NCBI RefSeq assembly: GCF_049532895.1
Contig: NZ_CP064031.1
Span: 4,154,001-4,218,000 of the forward strand
Source: Dyella_B acidisoli
GTDB taxonomy: Bacteria; Pseudomonadota; Gammaproteobacteria; Xanthomonadales; Rhodanobacteraceae
Length of the DNA stretch: 64,000 nt
Direction: 5' to 3'
Below the pieces are notes generated by a model. The model was not told the origin of the DNA, searched no databases, and saw nothing but the letters and a program-made list of their open reading frames with translations. This document shows positions 8,013 to 16,910 of this stretch, one piece after another (within the stretch, counting starts at the first letter, position 1; the number at the start of each line of letters is the position of its first letter). A program made the translations under genes and the position numbers.

Positions 8013-9472
8013 GCAGTCATTCCCAGCCACTGTTCGAGCAAGCGCGTGTTCAAGTGTATGTCCACCGCATCCGCCAAACGTTCGATACTGCTTTCCCGCA
8101 AGGCTCGCACGTCGACGGTGACGGCATCCTGCAAACCCGCCCAGCGCAGCAAGGCGGATAGCGCCTGCGGATCGTCGAACAGGCCATGCAAATAGCTGCC
8201 CATGATCTGACCGTCCATCGAGATGGCGCCATCGCTGCGTCCGTCATCGAGCTGCGCAAACGCATTCTTCAAGGCAGCGCCGTTGCTGGTACCACAATGG
8301 ATTTCATAACCCTCCACACGAGCATCCGCGAATGCCAAGCGGCCCTTCACGCGATGAAGCTGTTTGTGTGCCTGCAAGGTGGTTTCCATGTCGAGCCAGC
8401 CCAGTCCTTCGCTGGAACCCTGTGCGCCCTCGATACCCTGTGGATCGTGCACAACCTGCCCGAGCATTTGCAAACCGCCGCAGATACCCAGCAGCTTGCC
8501 GCCATACCGTAGATGCCGCTCGATCGCGCGATCCCAGCCCTGCTCTCGCAACCATGCAAGGTCCGCGCGGGTGGATTTTGAGCCGGGAAGAATGATCAGG
8601 TCGCACGCAGATGGCGGTTCGTTGGGTCCGACGATATGCAAATCGATATCAGGGTGCGCGCGCAGCGCATCGAAATCGGTGTGATTGCTGATCCGCGGCA
8701 AGGCTGGCACAGCAACACGCAGCCGTGCGCGTGACTTGTCCATGCGTTCGCGCGGCAACGCATCCTCGGCCTCCAGATGCAGACCATGCAGATAGGGCAG
8801 CACGCCGAGCACCGGCTTGCCGGTTTCACGCTCCAGCCAATCGAGTCCTGACTGCAGCAACGCAAGATCTCCGCGAAACCGATTGATCACGGAGCCCGCT
8901 ATGCGTGCACGTTCACTGGGCGACAGCAGCGCCAGCGTACCGACCAGATGCGCGAACACGCCACCGCGATCGATATCCGCCACCAAAATCACCGGACAAT
9001 CCACCGCTTCCGCATAACCCATATTGGCGATGTCGCGATCGCGCAGATTGATTTCGGCAGGACTGCCCGCGCCTTCGACGATCACCGCGTCATAGCCATC
9101 CACTAGACGTTGATGGGAGGCCATCACCGCGTCGAACGCGCGGCGCTTGTAGTCGTGGTAGTCACGCGCATCCATATTTGCAACGGGATGGCCATGCACG
9201 ATCACCTGCGCGCCGACGTCGCTATTGGGCTTGAGCAGGATCGGATTGAAATCGATACGCGGCTCAAGCCCGCACGCTTGCGCCTGTACCGCCTGCGCTC
9301 GGCCGATCTCGCCACCATCCACCGTAACGGCTGAATTCAAAGCCATGTTCTGCGGCTTGAACGGCGCCACACGCAAGCCTCGGCGAAGCGCCCAGCGGCA
9401 CAATGCGGTCACCAGCGTACTTTTGCCCGCATCGGACGTGCAGCCTTGCACCATCAACACGCGCGCGGTCAT
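8000..9472 (-). CDS. cobQ: Cobyric acid synthase (glutamine-hydrolysing)
   Basis: CobQ/CbiP amidates the b, d, e and g side chains of adenosylcobyrinate a,c-diamide using glutamine and ATP. The 490-aa protein has an N-terminal dethiobiotin-synthetase-like ATPase domain (GCTSDAGKS at residues 10-18, then FKPQNMALNS). The C-terminal class I amidotransferase domain has the nucleophile region LGICGGLQMLG with its cysteine, and SYLHGLFD with its histidine. It starts within the 4-bp overlap with cobD and runs into cobU. Confidence 0.95.
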   Translation of the reverse strand: MTARVLMVQGCTSDAGKSTLVTALCRWALRRGLRVAPFKPQNMALNSAVTVDGGEIGRAQAVQAQACGLEPRIDFNPILLKPNSDVGAQVIVHGHPVANMDARDYHDYKRRAFDAVMASHQRLVDGYDAVIVEGAGSPAEINLRDRDIANMGYAEAVDCPVILVADIDRGGVFAHLVGTLALLSPSERARIAGSVINRFRGDLALLQSGLDWLERETGKPVLGVLPYLHGLHLEAEDALPRERMDKSRARLRVAVPALPRISNHTDFDALRAHPDIDLHIVGPNEPPSACDLIILPGSKSTRADLAWLREQGWDRAIERHLRYGGKLLGICGGLQMLGQVVHDPQGIEGAQGSSEGLGWLDMETTLQAHKQLHRVKGRLAFADARVEGYEIHCGTSNGAALKNAFAQLDDGRSDGAISMDGQIMGSYLHGLFDDPQALSALLRWAGLQDAVTVDVRALRESSIERLADAVDIHLNTRLLEQWLGMTACVP

Positions 9473-10452
9473 TGCATTGCCTCCTGCAACGCGCGGTCGA
9501 GGCGTTCGAACGCAGCATCGTCAGGCGGCAGACCGAAGCGCAGACTGGAAGGTGTCTCGAACAGGCGCGTGAGAATGCCGTGCCGCGCCAGTGCCTGGTG
9601 TACTCGCGAAGCGTCATCGCGGCAACACCACTGAAACAAGCCGCAGCCTGCCGTGGGATGCCATGCGTGCCTGGAAAGCAACGCTGCAAGACGCTCACTG
9701 GTTTGCAGCAAGCGGACACGCGCTTGTGCCTGCCACGCGCGATCGGCCAGCGCCTGCTGTACTACGTAGCGCGACGGCCCGCTCAAGGTCCATGGACCAA
9801 GCTGCTCCCGCAGAGCCCGGAGCATGCTCGGCGATGCGCAGACAAAACCCGCTCGTACGCCAGCCAAGCCGAAAAACTTGCCTACGGACCGCAACACGAT
9901 CAGCCCTTCGCGATCGGCATATCGGCACACGCTTTGCTCGGGCGCAACGTCGATGAAAGCCTCATCAATCACCAGCCAGCCACCACGCCGTGCGAGTTCT
10001 GCATGCACACGCAGTAACGCTTCGGCATCGAATCGTTCACCGCCAGGATTATTCGGATGAATCAGCACCAGCACGTCCAATGATGCCAAGTTGGCAAGCA
10101 GTGCATCGGCAGCCTGCGTTGTGACCTGATGACCAGCGCGTCGCCACGCGTGTGCATGCTCGGCATAGCCAGGTGCAATGACGCCCACGCGTGATGTCGG
10201 CCGAAGCAAAGGCAGCGCTTGAATCGCGGCTTGTGAACCCGCCACCGGCAATACATGAGCCGCTTCGTAATAAGCACAAGCGGCTTCAATCAACCCATCG
10301 TCCTCTTCAGGCAGTCGCCGCCACACCGATGCGGGAACAGACGGCACCGGCCAACCGAATGGACTGATGCCCGTGGACAAATCCAGCCATTGCTCCAACG
10401 GAATACCGTGGTCGCGCGCTGCCTGCCGCAGGCGACCGCCATGCTCAAGCAT
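9469..10452 (-). CDS. cobD: L-threonine-O-3-phosphate decarboxylase
   Basis: This PLP enzyme of fold type I makes (R)-1-aminopropan-2-ol phosphate for the cobalamin linker. The 327-aa product starts MLEHGGRL, like its homologues. It contains LDLSTGISPFG, LIHPNNPGG (the Asn-rich PLP phosphate region) and RSVGKFFGLAGVRAGF, with the Schiff-base lysine. A longer reading to 10515 would overlap cbiB by 71 bp, so the start at 10452, with an 8-bp overlap, is preferred. CbiB, which uses this linker, is encoded immediately upstream. Confidence 0.92.
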   Translation of the reverse strand: MLEHGGRLRQAARDHGIPLEQWLDLSTGISPFGWPVPSVPASVWRRLPEEDDGLIEAACAYYEAAHVLPVAGSQAAIQALPLLRPTSRVGVIAPGYAEHAHAWRRAGHQVTTQAADALLANLASLDVLVLIHPNNPGGERFDAEALLRVHAELARRGGWLVIDEAFIDVAPEQSVCRYADREGLIVLRSVGKFFGLAGVRAGFVCASPSMLRALREQLGPWTLSGPSRYVVQQALADRAWQAQARVRLLQTSERLAALLSRHAWHPTAGCGLFQWCCRDDASRVHQALARHGILTRLFETPSSLRFGLPPDDAAFERLDRALQEAMQ

Positions 10453-11365
10453 GCGTGCCTCCCTGCATTGCCAAGCCCAGCAATAAAGCAACCGCCAGCC
10501 ATATGACGACGCCACGCTGCAGCAGACTCAAAGCACGATGGATGGCATCGGCGCTGGGCGGATCGCCGCTGCCGAGCTCCGGCCGAGCTTCCCACACACC
10601 GTGATAAGGCGCCGCGCCGCCCAATTTCACGTGCAACGCACCTGCACCTGCAGCCATCACCGGACCGGCATTGGGACTGTCCCATTGCGGCGCCTGCGCG
10701 TACCAGCAGCGAACGGCACCTTCGAAGTGGCCACATAGCGCGTAGGTAAACGCAGTGAGACGCGCAGGCAAAAAGTTCAGCACGTCGTCGATACGCGCCG
10801 CGGCCCAGCCGAAACGCTCGTAACGCGGCGTGCGATAACCCCACATGGCATCCAGCGTATTGGCCAGGCGATACAGCACAGCGCCAGGCGCACCCAGCAT
10901 GGCGAACCAGAACAAGGCGCCGAATACGGCATCGTTGCCGTTTTCCAACACGGATTCGGTGGCTGCTGCGGCAACTTGTTGCGCATTTAGTGCAGCGGTG
11001 TCGCGGCTGACCATGCGTCCGACTGCCGCGCGTGCGGCATCGAGATCATCATTCTGCAACGCCTCGGCGACGGGTCGCGCATGTTCTCCAAGACTGCGCA
11101 ACCCGATCGCTGCATACAACACGATCACGGCGATGCACCAAGCCAACCATGTTGGCACGTATTGCTGCGCGGCTTGCGTTAGCAGCACGCATGGCAGCAC
11201 GGCAAGCATCCATGCGAGCACACCTTTTCCGCGTCGATCCGCATGCATGTGTTGTTCGATCCAGCTGGCCATGCGGCCGAATGCGACCAACGGATGCGCG
11301 CGACGTGGTTCGCCCAGGAGGCGATCAAGCAATAGGGCAGCAAGCATCGCTATCGCTGTGCTCAT
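10445..11365 (-). CDS. cbiB: Adenosylcobinamide-phosphate synthase
   Basis: CbiB (also called CobD in Pseudomonas naming) is an integral membrane protein that attaches the aminopropanol linker to adenosylcobyric acid. The 306-aa product starts MSTAIAMLAALLLDRLLGEP. Conserved stretches include HPLVAFGRM, RMVSRDTAALN, ESVLENGNDAVFGALFW and a YRTPRYERFGWAAARIDDVLNFLPARLTA-type region. Several hydrophobic segments are present. The in-frame upstream part to 11419 reads through repeat DNA and is not likely coding. It is separated from cobB by a 361-bp repeat-rich gap, the only large break in the cassette. Confidence 0.93.
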   Translation of the reverse strand: MSTAIAMLAALLLDRLLGEPRRAHPLVAFGRMASWIEQHMHADRRGKGVLAWMLAVLPCVLLTQAAQQYVPTWLAWCIAVIVLYAAIGLRSLGEHARPVAEALQNDDLDAARAAVGRMVSRDTAALNAQQVAAAATESVLENGNDAVFGALFWFAMLGAPGAVLYRLANTLDAMWGYRTPRYERFGWAAARIDDVLNFLPARLTAFTYALCGHFEGAVRCWYAQAPQWDSPNAGPVMAAGAGALHVKLGGAAPYHGVWEARPELGSGDPPSADAIHRALSLLQRGVVIWLAVALLLGLAMQGGTHA

Positions 11366-11726
11366 GTCGATGCCTTGCTGGTGCCCCTCCCCCTGCTTGC
11401 GGGGGAAGGTTGGGGGCAATGCTCCGAACTTAAGTATGTTTCAGCCACCAGGGATCTAACACCCGTCATTCCAGCGAAAGCTGGAATCCAGCGACTTTTG
11501 GGGTGGAGAGGCACTGGATTCCAGCTTTCGCTGGAATGACGACAAGTAGGGACTCTCCTTAAGTTCGGTGCATTGGGTTGGGAGGGGATGAACACTTGCG
11601 GGAAAGTTGAAGGTTTGAGGCAAGTGTTTATCCCACCCCACCTCATCCTGCTTGCAGGATGGGAAAAGTGAGCATGTTCCCCTGCAAGCAGGGGAGGGAG
11701 CGTGTAGTTCCCCATAAACCTTGCAC
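11366..11726. other. Repeat-filled gap inside the cobalamin cassette
   Basis: These 361 bp separate cobB from cbiB and hold no credible gene. Arms at 11417-11434 and 11558-11575 match in 17 of 18 positions as inverted repeats. They enclose a REP pair (11464-11541). Further short C/G-rich hairpins built on CTGCAAGCAG occur near 11643-11700. The small reading frames that cross it are made of repeat sequence. The gap may hold an internal promoter for cbiB-cobS or may act as an attenuator; sequence alone does not decide. Confidence 0.75.
11464..11541. repeat. REP-type inverted repeat pair (variant core)
   Basis: Opposed copies at 11464-11491 and 11514-11541 share the REP layout, with core ATTCCAGCGAAAGCTGGAAT. 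It is nested within a wider inverted repeat (11417-11575). Confidence 0.85.
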
Positions 11727-13019
11727 TCATGGCAGGAACAACCGCAATGCAGCGTGCGCATTGGATGGAAAGTAAAAGTGCACGAAGCTGGCCGTCATAC
11801 GGCGATCGCGATAAACCGCCTCTTTGCACGGCCCATGATTTGGATTGAACGCGTGTGTCTGTGGTTGCGCATCGATGGATGCGTGAGCGTAATGAAATGT
11901 GTGCCCGTGCAATTCGCCTTCAGGCAAGCTGGCACCTTGCAAACCCAGTGCAGCAAGCCGGGGTTGTATCGCCGCATGTCCGGATAGCAGACCCGCCATC
12001 TGCGCCGTATGCCCTTCTCGATCGGCCAGCGCATCGAGCGCAAACAGCAGACCGCCGCATTCAGCGAGCATGGGCTTGCCGGCATCGCGGTGCTCGCGCA
12101 GCGCTGCATGGAGATCATGCCGTTGCGACAAAGCCTGCAGATGCAGTTCCGGATAACCACCCGGCAGCCAGACTGCATCGCACTCGGGCAACGCATCGCC
12201 TGCAATGGGAGAAAAGAAACGCAGCTCTGCGCCCGCTTCGCGCAGCAGATCCAGGTTCGCTGGATAGAGAAAACAGAATGCGTCGTCCCGCGCGATCGCA
12301 ATACGCCGGCCTTGCAGCAGCGGCGGAACGGCGTCGAACGTCGGCGCCTCAAAAGCAATAGATGGCGGTAGCTCGGTCGCCGCATGCTGCGACCAGGCCT
12401 CTGCCAGCGCATCGAGCCGCGCATCGATATCAGACAACTCGCCTGCGGAGACCAAACCAAGATGCCGTTCAGGCAAAGCGAGACGATCTTCGCGCGGCAA
12501 CGCACCCAGCCAATGCAGTGAGGCGGGTAGGCTCTCTTTCAACAGTTGCGCGTGATACGCACTGCCGATGCGATTGGCTGCCACACCGTACATCGACAAG
12601 CCTTCGCGATAGCTCGCCAAGCCACACGCCAATGCGCCGAAGGTCTGCGCCATGGCCGAACCATCGATGACCGCGAGCACAGGCAGGCCCAATTGCTGTG
12701 CGAGATCGGCGGTGGAAGGTGTGCCATCGAACAAGCCCATCACGCCTTCCACCAGGATCAGATTGGCCTCACCCGCCGCATCGAACAGGCGTTTGCGCAC
12801 ATCCGCTTCGCCGCACATCCACAGATCGAGCTGATAAACCGGACCACCCGCAGCGCGGGCCAGCACCATCGGGTCGAGAAAATCCGGCCCCGTCTTGAAC
12901 ACGCGCACGCGTCGCCCTTGCCGCGTGTGCCAACGTGCAAGTGCTGCCGTGACCGATGTTTTGCCCTGCCCTGATGCAGGTGCGGAAACCAGCAAGGCGG
13001 GGCAACGGCGAACGCTCAC
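11727..13019 (-). CDS. cobB: Cobyrinate a,c-diamide synthase
   Basis: CobB/CbiA amidates the a and c carboxylates of the corrin ring with glutamine and ATP. The 430-aa product has an N-terminal P-loop region (SAPASGQGKTS, residues 12-22) and VFKTGPDFLDP. Its middle has EGVMGLFDG, and the C-terminal amidotransferase domain has LPGGYPELH and a MLAECGGLLF nucleophile region with its cysteine. The start overlaps the cobO stop by 4 bp (ATGA). Its presence implies that cobyrinate reaches the cell or is made elsewhere, because no corrin-ring genes are in the window. Confidence 0.93.
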   Translation of the reverse strand: MSVRRCPALLVSAPASGQGKTSVTAALARWHTRQGRRVRVFKTGPDFLDPMVLARAAGGPVYQLDLWMCGEADVRKRLFDAAGEANLILVEGVMGLFDGTPSTADLAQQLGLPVLAVIDGSAMAQTFGALACGLASYREGLSMYGVAANRIGSAYHAQLLKESLPASLHWLGALPREDRLALPERHLGLVSAGELSDIDARLDALAEAWSQHAATELPPSIAFEAPTFDAVPPLLQGRRIAIARDDAFCFLYPANLDLLREAGAELRFFSPIAGDALPECDAVWLPGGYPELHLQALSQRHDLHAALREHRDAGKPMLAECGGLLFALDALADREGHTAQMAGLLSGHAAIQPRLAALGLQGASLPEGELHGHTFHYAHASIDAQPQTHAFNPNHGPCKEAVYRDRRMTASFVHFYFPSNAHAALRLFLP

Positions 13020-13645
13020 AGCTCGATGCCCTTCTGCGCTTTGATGCCTGCATCGAATGCATGCTTGACCACGCGCATCTCAGTCACCGTGTCGGCGACG
13101 GCGATGAGGCCATCAGGTGCACCGCGTCCGGTGATCACCACATGCTGGCGTGGCGGTCGCGCGGTGACGGCGGCGAGTACCTGCTCCAACTGCACGTATT
13201 GCTTCACCAACGCAATATTGAGTTCGTCCAGCAATACGAAGTCGTACGCGGGATCGCTAAGCATGCCCGCAGCGATGTTCCATGCCGCCTGCGCTGCAGC
13301 GATATCGCGCGCTTTGTCCTGCGTTTCCCAGGTGAAGCCTTCGCCCATCACGTGGTAGTCGAGCTGGTCGCCGGCAAAGTGGCGAAAGAAGGCTTCCTCT
13401 CCGGTGGAGAAAGTGCCCTTGATGAACTGCACCACGCCACACTTGAAGCCGTGACCTAGCGAACGGGCCAGCATGCCAAAACCGGAAGAGCTCTTGCCCT
13501 TGCCGTTGCCGGTATTCACCACCAGCACGCCGCGATCAATGGTGGCGCGCGCAATTTTGCGATCGACCAACTCTTTCTTGCGCTGCATGCGCTCGCGATA
13601 GCGCTCTTCCGGTGTCATGGCATCGCGCGATGGATGGTCGCTCAT
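13016..13645 (-). CDS. cobO: Cob(I)yrinic acid a,c-diamide adenosyltransferase (CobA/CobO type)
   Basis: This enzyme adds the 5'-deoxyadenosyl group to the corrinoid cobalt. The 209-aa product has the P-loop-like NTGNGKGKSSSGFGM near residues 46-60 and VVQFIKGTF. It also has a LLDELNIALVK Walker B-like strand and VITGRGAPDGLI near the end, all typical of the CobA/CobO family. The start ATG at 13645 has a strong GGAGG ribosome-binding site six bases upstream. It is the first gene after the cobalamin riboswitch and overlaps cobB by four bases. Confidence 0.94.
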   Translation of the reverse strand: MSDHPSRDAMTPEERYRERMQRKKELVDRKIARATIDRGVLVVNTGNGKGKSSSGFGMLARSLGHGFKCGVVQFIKGTFSTGEEAFFRHFAGDQLDYHVMGEGFTWETQDKARDIAAAQAAWNIAAGMLSDPAYDFVLLDELNIALVKQYVQLEQVLAAVTARPPRQHVVITGRGAPDGLIAVADTVTEMRVVKHAFDAGIKAQKGIEL

Positions 13646-13724
13646 ATATTCCCTCCGCATGCCTTGGCGTAAGCCAGGCATCTCAAGTAGCAGGAGGAAA
13701 ACAGCAGCGGCACCGGCGATGAAG

Positions 13725-13965
13725 CGGCCCCGACACGGCCCTCCGCCTGTCCGGTTTCACATGAGGCCGGTCTCCGGGCTCGCGAGCGAAGGCTGGTGCC
13801 TTCCGATCCACGCCTTCCCATGCACATGGCACAGTGGCGGTGTGTGGATCGTTTTGCTCGCTTACCGTTGCGGGGGCAGCTCCGGCATGGCCGCGCAGAC
13901 GGCGCACCGGATTCCCGTTTCAACCGCCGGCCATGCCGACGATCACCTCAAGCCGGAGCATCTTA
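13725..13965 (-). promoter_or_regulatory. Cobalamin (AdoCbl) riboswitch
   Basis: Read on the minus strand, the conserved core elements occur in the right order. The 5' element is TGAAACGGGAATCCGGTG (about 13903-13921), then GCTGCCCCCGCAACGGTAA (about 13862-13880), and the 3' B12 box is GAGCCCGGAGACCGGCCT (about 13766-13784). Spacing fits a class I cobalamin riboswitch. It ends about 80 nt before the cobO start, so it should repress the cassette when adenosylcobalamin is abundant. A hairpin over GCCTGGCTTACGCCAAGGC close to the cobO ribosome-binding site is a candidate expression platform. The outer limits are approximate. Confidence 0.93.
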
Positions 13966-14269
13966 GAGCGTGCTCCCCGACCCGCCTAGGGAGCCCGCCA
14001 TACAGCGCAAGGACGCAAGCTGGGATTGGCATCACGGCTTACGAGTTGAAGGATCGCCATACATCGTCGATGCTCGCCATGCAGCACACGCAAGCGTGGG
14101 GATGCCTACGGCCGGGGACAGCCGTAGCTATGTGGCAAGCGCATGTTCGACATGGATATTTCCATTTGGACTATGGCTCGCCTCAATCGTCCGTTGGGGG
14201 CGGACGACATTGTCACTAATCTGACTTGCTGCAAAGCAGCACGTCATACGCTAGGGGAAACTTTCCGCA
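13966..14269. other. Intergenic region between riboswitch and TonB receptor
   Basis: About 300 bp separate the divergent cobalamin cassette and the receptor gene. It should contain both promoters. I found no second B12 box facing the receptor. Small hairpins are visible at 14106-14128 (CTACGGC / GCCGTAG arms) and 14227-14241 (TGCTGC / GCAGCA arms). Confidence 0.5.
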
Positions 14270-16768
14270 ATGAACAACGACAACAACCGGCCCAATCACC
14301 AGCGGTCCAACAAGAACAGCTACGCCCTCACCCTACTCACCACTTCGCTGCTACTCGCTTTCGGTTCTGCCGCAGCGGCACAGGACACAGCGCAGAGCAG
14401 CAACTCGACTCAGCCCAGCAACCCCAAGAATCTGCAAGCGGTGATCGTCACCGGTACACGCGCGCAGAACCGCACCGACAGCACGTCGTTATCACCGATC
14501 GACGTAGTGCCCGCCTCCGCACTGCAGAGCACCGGCACCAACGAACTTTCCACCGCCTTGGCGCGCTTGATTCCGTCACTGAATTTCCCGCGCCCCGCTG
14601 CAACCGATGCCACCGACTCGCAACGCCCCGCGCAGTTGCGCGGCCTTGCGCCGGATGAAGTGTTGGTACTGGTCGACGGCAAGCGCTGGCACACCAGCGC
14701 GATGGTGAACGTGGATGGCACCATCGGCCGCGGCTCAGCGCCGGTGGACCTCAACACCATTCCGCTTTCCGCGATCGATCACATTGAAGTGCTGCGCGAT
14801 GGCGCTTCTGCGCAATACGGCTCCGACGCACTCGCGGGCGTGATCAACATCATCTTGAAGCACGGCGCACAGGGTGGCTCAGTCGAACTTGATGGCGGTC
14901 GCTTCCAGCGCGGCGGCGGCAAGCAGTGGCAGGGTTCGGCCAACTTCGGCATACCGTTGAATGGGGACAAAGGTTGGCTGCGCATCAGCCTGGATGACGG
15001 GCATCAAGATGAGACCAATCACGGCGGTGCGGATATCCGCTACCCGCAATTGGGCCGCAGGCAGGTGTTCGGCGATCCCACCGTGAGCCAGCACAGCCTG
15101 TTCCTTAACTCGCAGTACGACATCACCAACAACATCCAGTTTTACGCGTTCGGCAGCTACAGCTCACGCAATGCGATTTCCGATGAGCTGTATCGCAATC
15201 CATACGGCTATCCGTCTTCGGTGAAGTCGCTGCTTACTGCGCTCTATCCAGGCGGTTATCAGCCGCTGCTGCAGGCGCGCAGCACCGATCAATCGCTGGT
15301 CGCCGGCGTGCGCGGCACCACCAGCGGTGGGTGGCGCTGGGACGTGAGCGCCAACTACGGCGGTAATCGCGTATCGCTCGATACCATTCACACCGCCAAC
15401 TACGCCTTCCTGCACGACTTCGGCTACACGCCCACCAGCTTCTTCGATGGGGTGGTCTCTTCCGCTCAGCAGTTGGCGGATGTCGACATCGCGAAGGATT
15501 TCAACCTGAGCTGGCTGCCGAATGCAGTAACGCTTGCGTTCGGTGCGGAATATCAGCGCAATACGTATCAGATCAGCGCTGGCGATCCGAGCTCCTACTA
15601 CGTAGGCACTTCCGGCGTGAGCGGCGGCTCGCAGGGCTTCAGCGGCTACAGTCCGGTGAACACGGGCTCATGGAGCCGCAGCGACGTAGCGCAGTACGTA
15701 AGCCTGGAAACCAACCTCACCGACAAGCTGGGCACGTCGTTTGCAGTGCGCCATGAGGACTACAACGATTTCGGCAACACCGTCTCCGGCGCGCTGGCGG
15801 CCCGTTACGACTTCACCTCACGCTTCGCGTTGCGCGGAAGTGTCTCCAGCGGCTTCCGGGCACCCTCTTTGGCCCAAGAAGACTATTCGCAGATCGGCTC
15901 GCTGTATCTCACGCCGAGCAGCGCAGGCCCGGGCGTTGCACCAGGCATCTACCAGACCGGCCTGTTGCCGGTGAGCAATCAGGTCGCGCAGTTGCTGGGC
16001 GCGCAGGCGCTGAAGCCGGAGCGCTCGCATAACTACACCGTGGGTGCGGTGTTCAATCCGATTGATCCGCTCACGCTGACCTTCGACGTGTACCAGATCA
16101 ACGTCTACAACCGCGTCGTGCTTTCAAACACGCTGAGCGGCCTCAATCGACCGGCCGTGGTGGCTTATCTGGCCGCGAACGGTGTCACCAACGTGGCATT
16201 CAGTTCGGCGCAGTACTTCACCAATGCGGTGGACACGCGCACCCAGGGCGGCGATCTGGTCGCAAGCTTCCGCTCCGACTTTGGCAACGCGGGCGTGCTC
16301 AACAGCACCTTGAGCTACAACTACAACCGCACGCAGGTCACGCACGTAGCCGCTAATCCGGAGCAACTGAATGCGCTGGGCCTGCAGTTGCAGCGTGTGA
16401 CGTACCGCGACGTCAAAGGCCTGCTGGCCAACTCAACGCCACGCAGCAAGTTGATTCTCAACGAGAACTACACGCTGGGCCAGTGGGTGTTCAACGGCAA
16501 CCTCACCCGCTATGGCAGCTTCACGTCGTACAGCAACAGTTCGTACCTGTTGAATCAAACCTACAGTCCACAGTGGGTGCTGGACGTGGCAGGCAGTTAC
16601 AACCTGGACAATTGGACGTTTACGCTCGGCGTGGACAACGCCACCAACAGCTATCCGGACAAGACCATCGCCGCGAACAATGTTAACGGCACCATCCCGT
16701 ATTCAAATTTTTCACCCGCGGGCTTCAATGGGCGCTACTATTACACCAAAGTGATCTATCACTGGTGA
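14270..16768 (+). CDS. TonB-dependent outer-membrane receptor
   Basis: This 832-aa outer-membrane receptor has a signal peptide (hydrophobic LLTTSLLLAFGSAAAA, cut near AQD) and a TonB-box-like VIVTGTRA segment. A plug domain follows (LVLVDGKRW, VEVLRDGASAQYGSDALAGVINIIL-type region, about residues 130-200), then a long beta-barrel ending in an aromatic-rich strand with terminal W. Its divergence from a riboswitch-controlled cobalamin cassette suggests corrinoid uptake. However, it is longer than typical BtuB (about 600 aa) and has no riboswitch of its own, so the ligand is open. It is followed by a clear terminator. Confidence 0.9.
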   Translation: MNNDNNRPNHQRSNKNSYALTLLTTSLLLAFGSAAAAQDTAQSSNSTQPSNPKNLQAVIVTGTRAQNRTDSTSLSPIDVVPASALQSTGTNELSTALARLIPSLNFPRPAATDATDSQRPAQLRGLAPDEVLVLVDGKRWHTSAMVNVDGTIGRGSAPVDLNTIPLSAIDHIEVLRDGASAQYGSDALAGVINIILKHGAQGGSVELDGGRFQRGGGKQWQGSANFGIPLNGDKGWLRISLDDGHQDETNHGGADIRYPQLGRRQVFGDPTVSQHSLFLNSQYDITNNIQFYAFGSYSSRNAISDELYRNPYGYPSSVKSLLTALYPGGYQPLLQARSTDQSLVAGVRGTTSGGWRWDVSANYGGNRVSLDTIHTANYAFLHDFGYTPTSFFDGVVSSAQQLADVDIAKDFNLSWLPNAVTLAFGAEYQRNTYQISAGDPSSYYVGTSGVSGGSQGFSGYSPVNTGSWSRSDVAQYVSLETNLTDKLGTSFAVRHEDYNDFGNTVSGALAARYDFTSRFALRGSVSSGFRAPSLAQEDYSQIGSLYLTPSSAGPGVAPGIYQTGLLPVSNQVAQLLGAQALKPERSHNYTVGAVFNPIDPLTLTFDVYQINVYNRVVLSNTLSGLNRPAVVAYLAANGVTNVAFSSAQYFTNAVDTRTQGGDLVASFRSDFGNAGVLNSTLSYNYNRTQVTHVAANPEQLNALGLQLQRVTYRDVKGLLANSTPRSKLILNENYTLGQWVFNGNLTRYGSFTSYSNSSYLLNQTYSPQWVLDVAGSYNLDNWTFTLGVDNATNSYPDKTIAANNVNGTIPYSNFSPAGFNGRYYYTKVIYHW

Positions 16769-16812
16769 CCCAACAAGCCCACTGCCAAACATTACATGCG
16801 ATGTGTGCATGA

Positions 16813-16844
16813 AAAATCCCGGCCAATGAGCCGGGATTTTTTTT
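16813..16844 (+). terminator. Rho-independent terminator after TonB receptor
   Basis: An AAAATCCCGGC / GCCGGGATTTT-type stem with a short loop is followed by a run of eight T, 45 bp after the receptor stop. Confidence 0.9.
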
Positions 16845-16910
16845 GCGTGTGTTCACATCCTGCGCAGTCGAACGTCCTTTTGCGTGCCCCATCACACAGG
16901 AGAGACGCTC

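Noticed and set aside
13966..14269. Second cobalamin riboswitch facing the TonB receptor
   Set aside because: I looked for the B12 box and the GGGAA-CGGTG element on the plus strand and did not find them.
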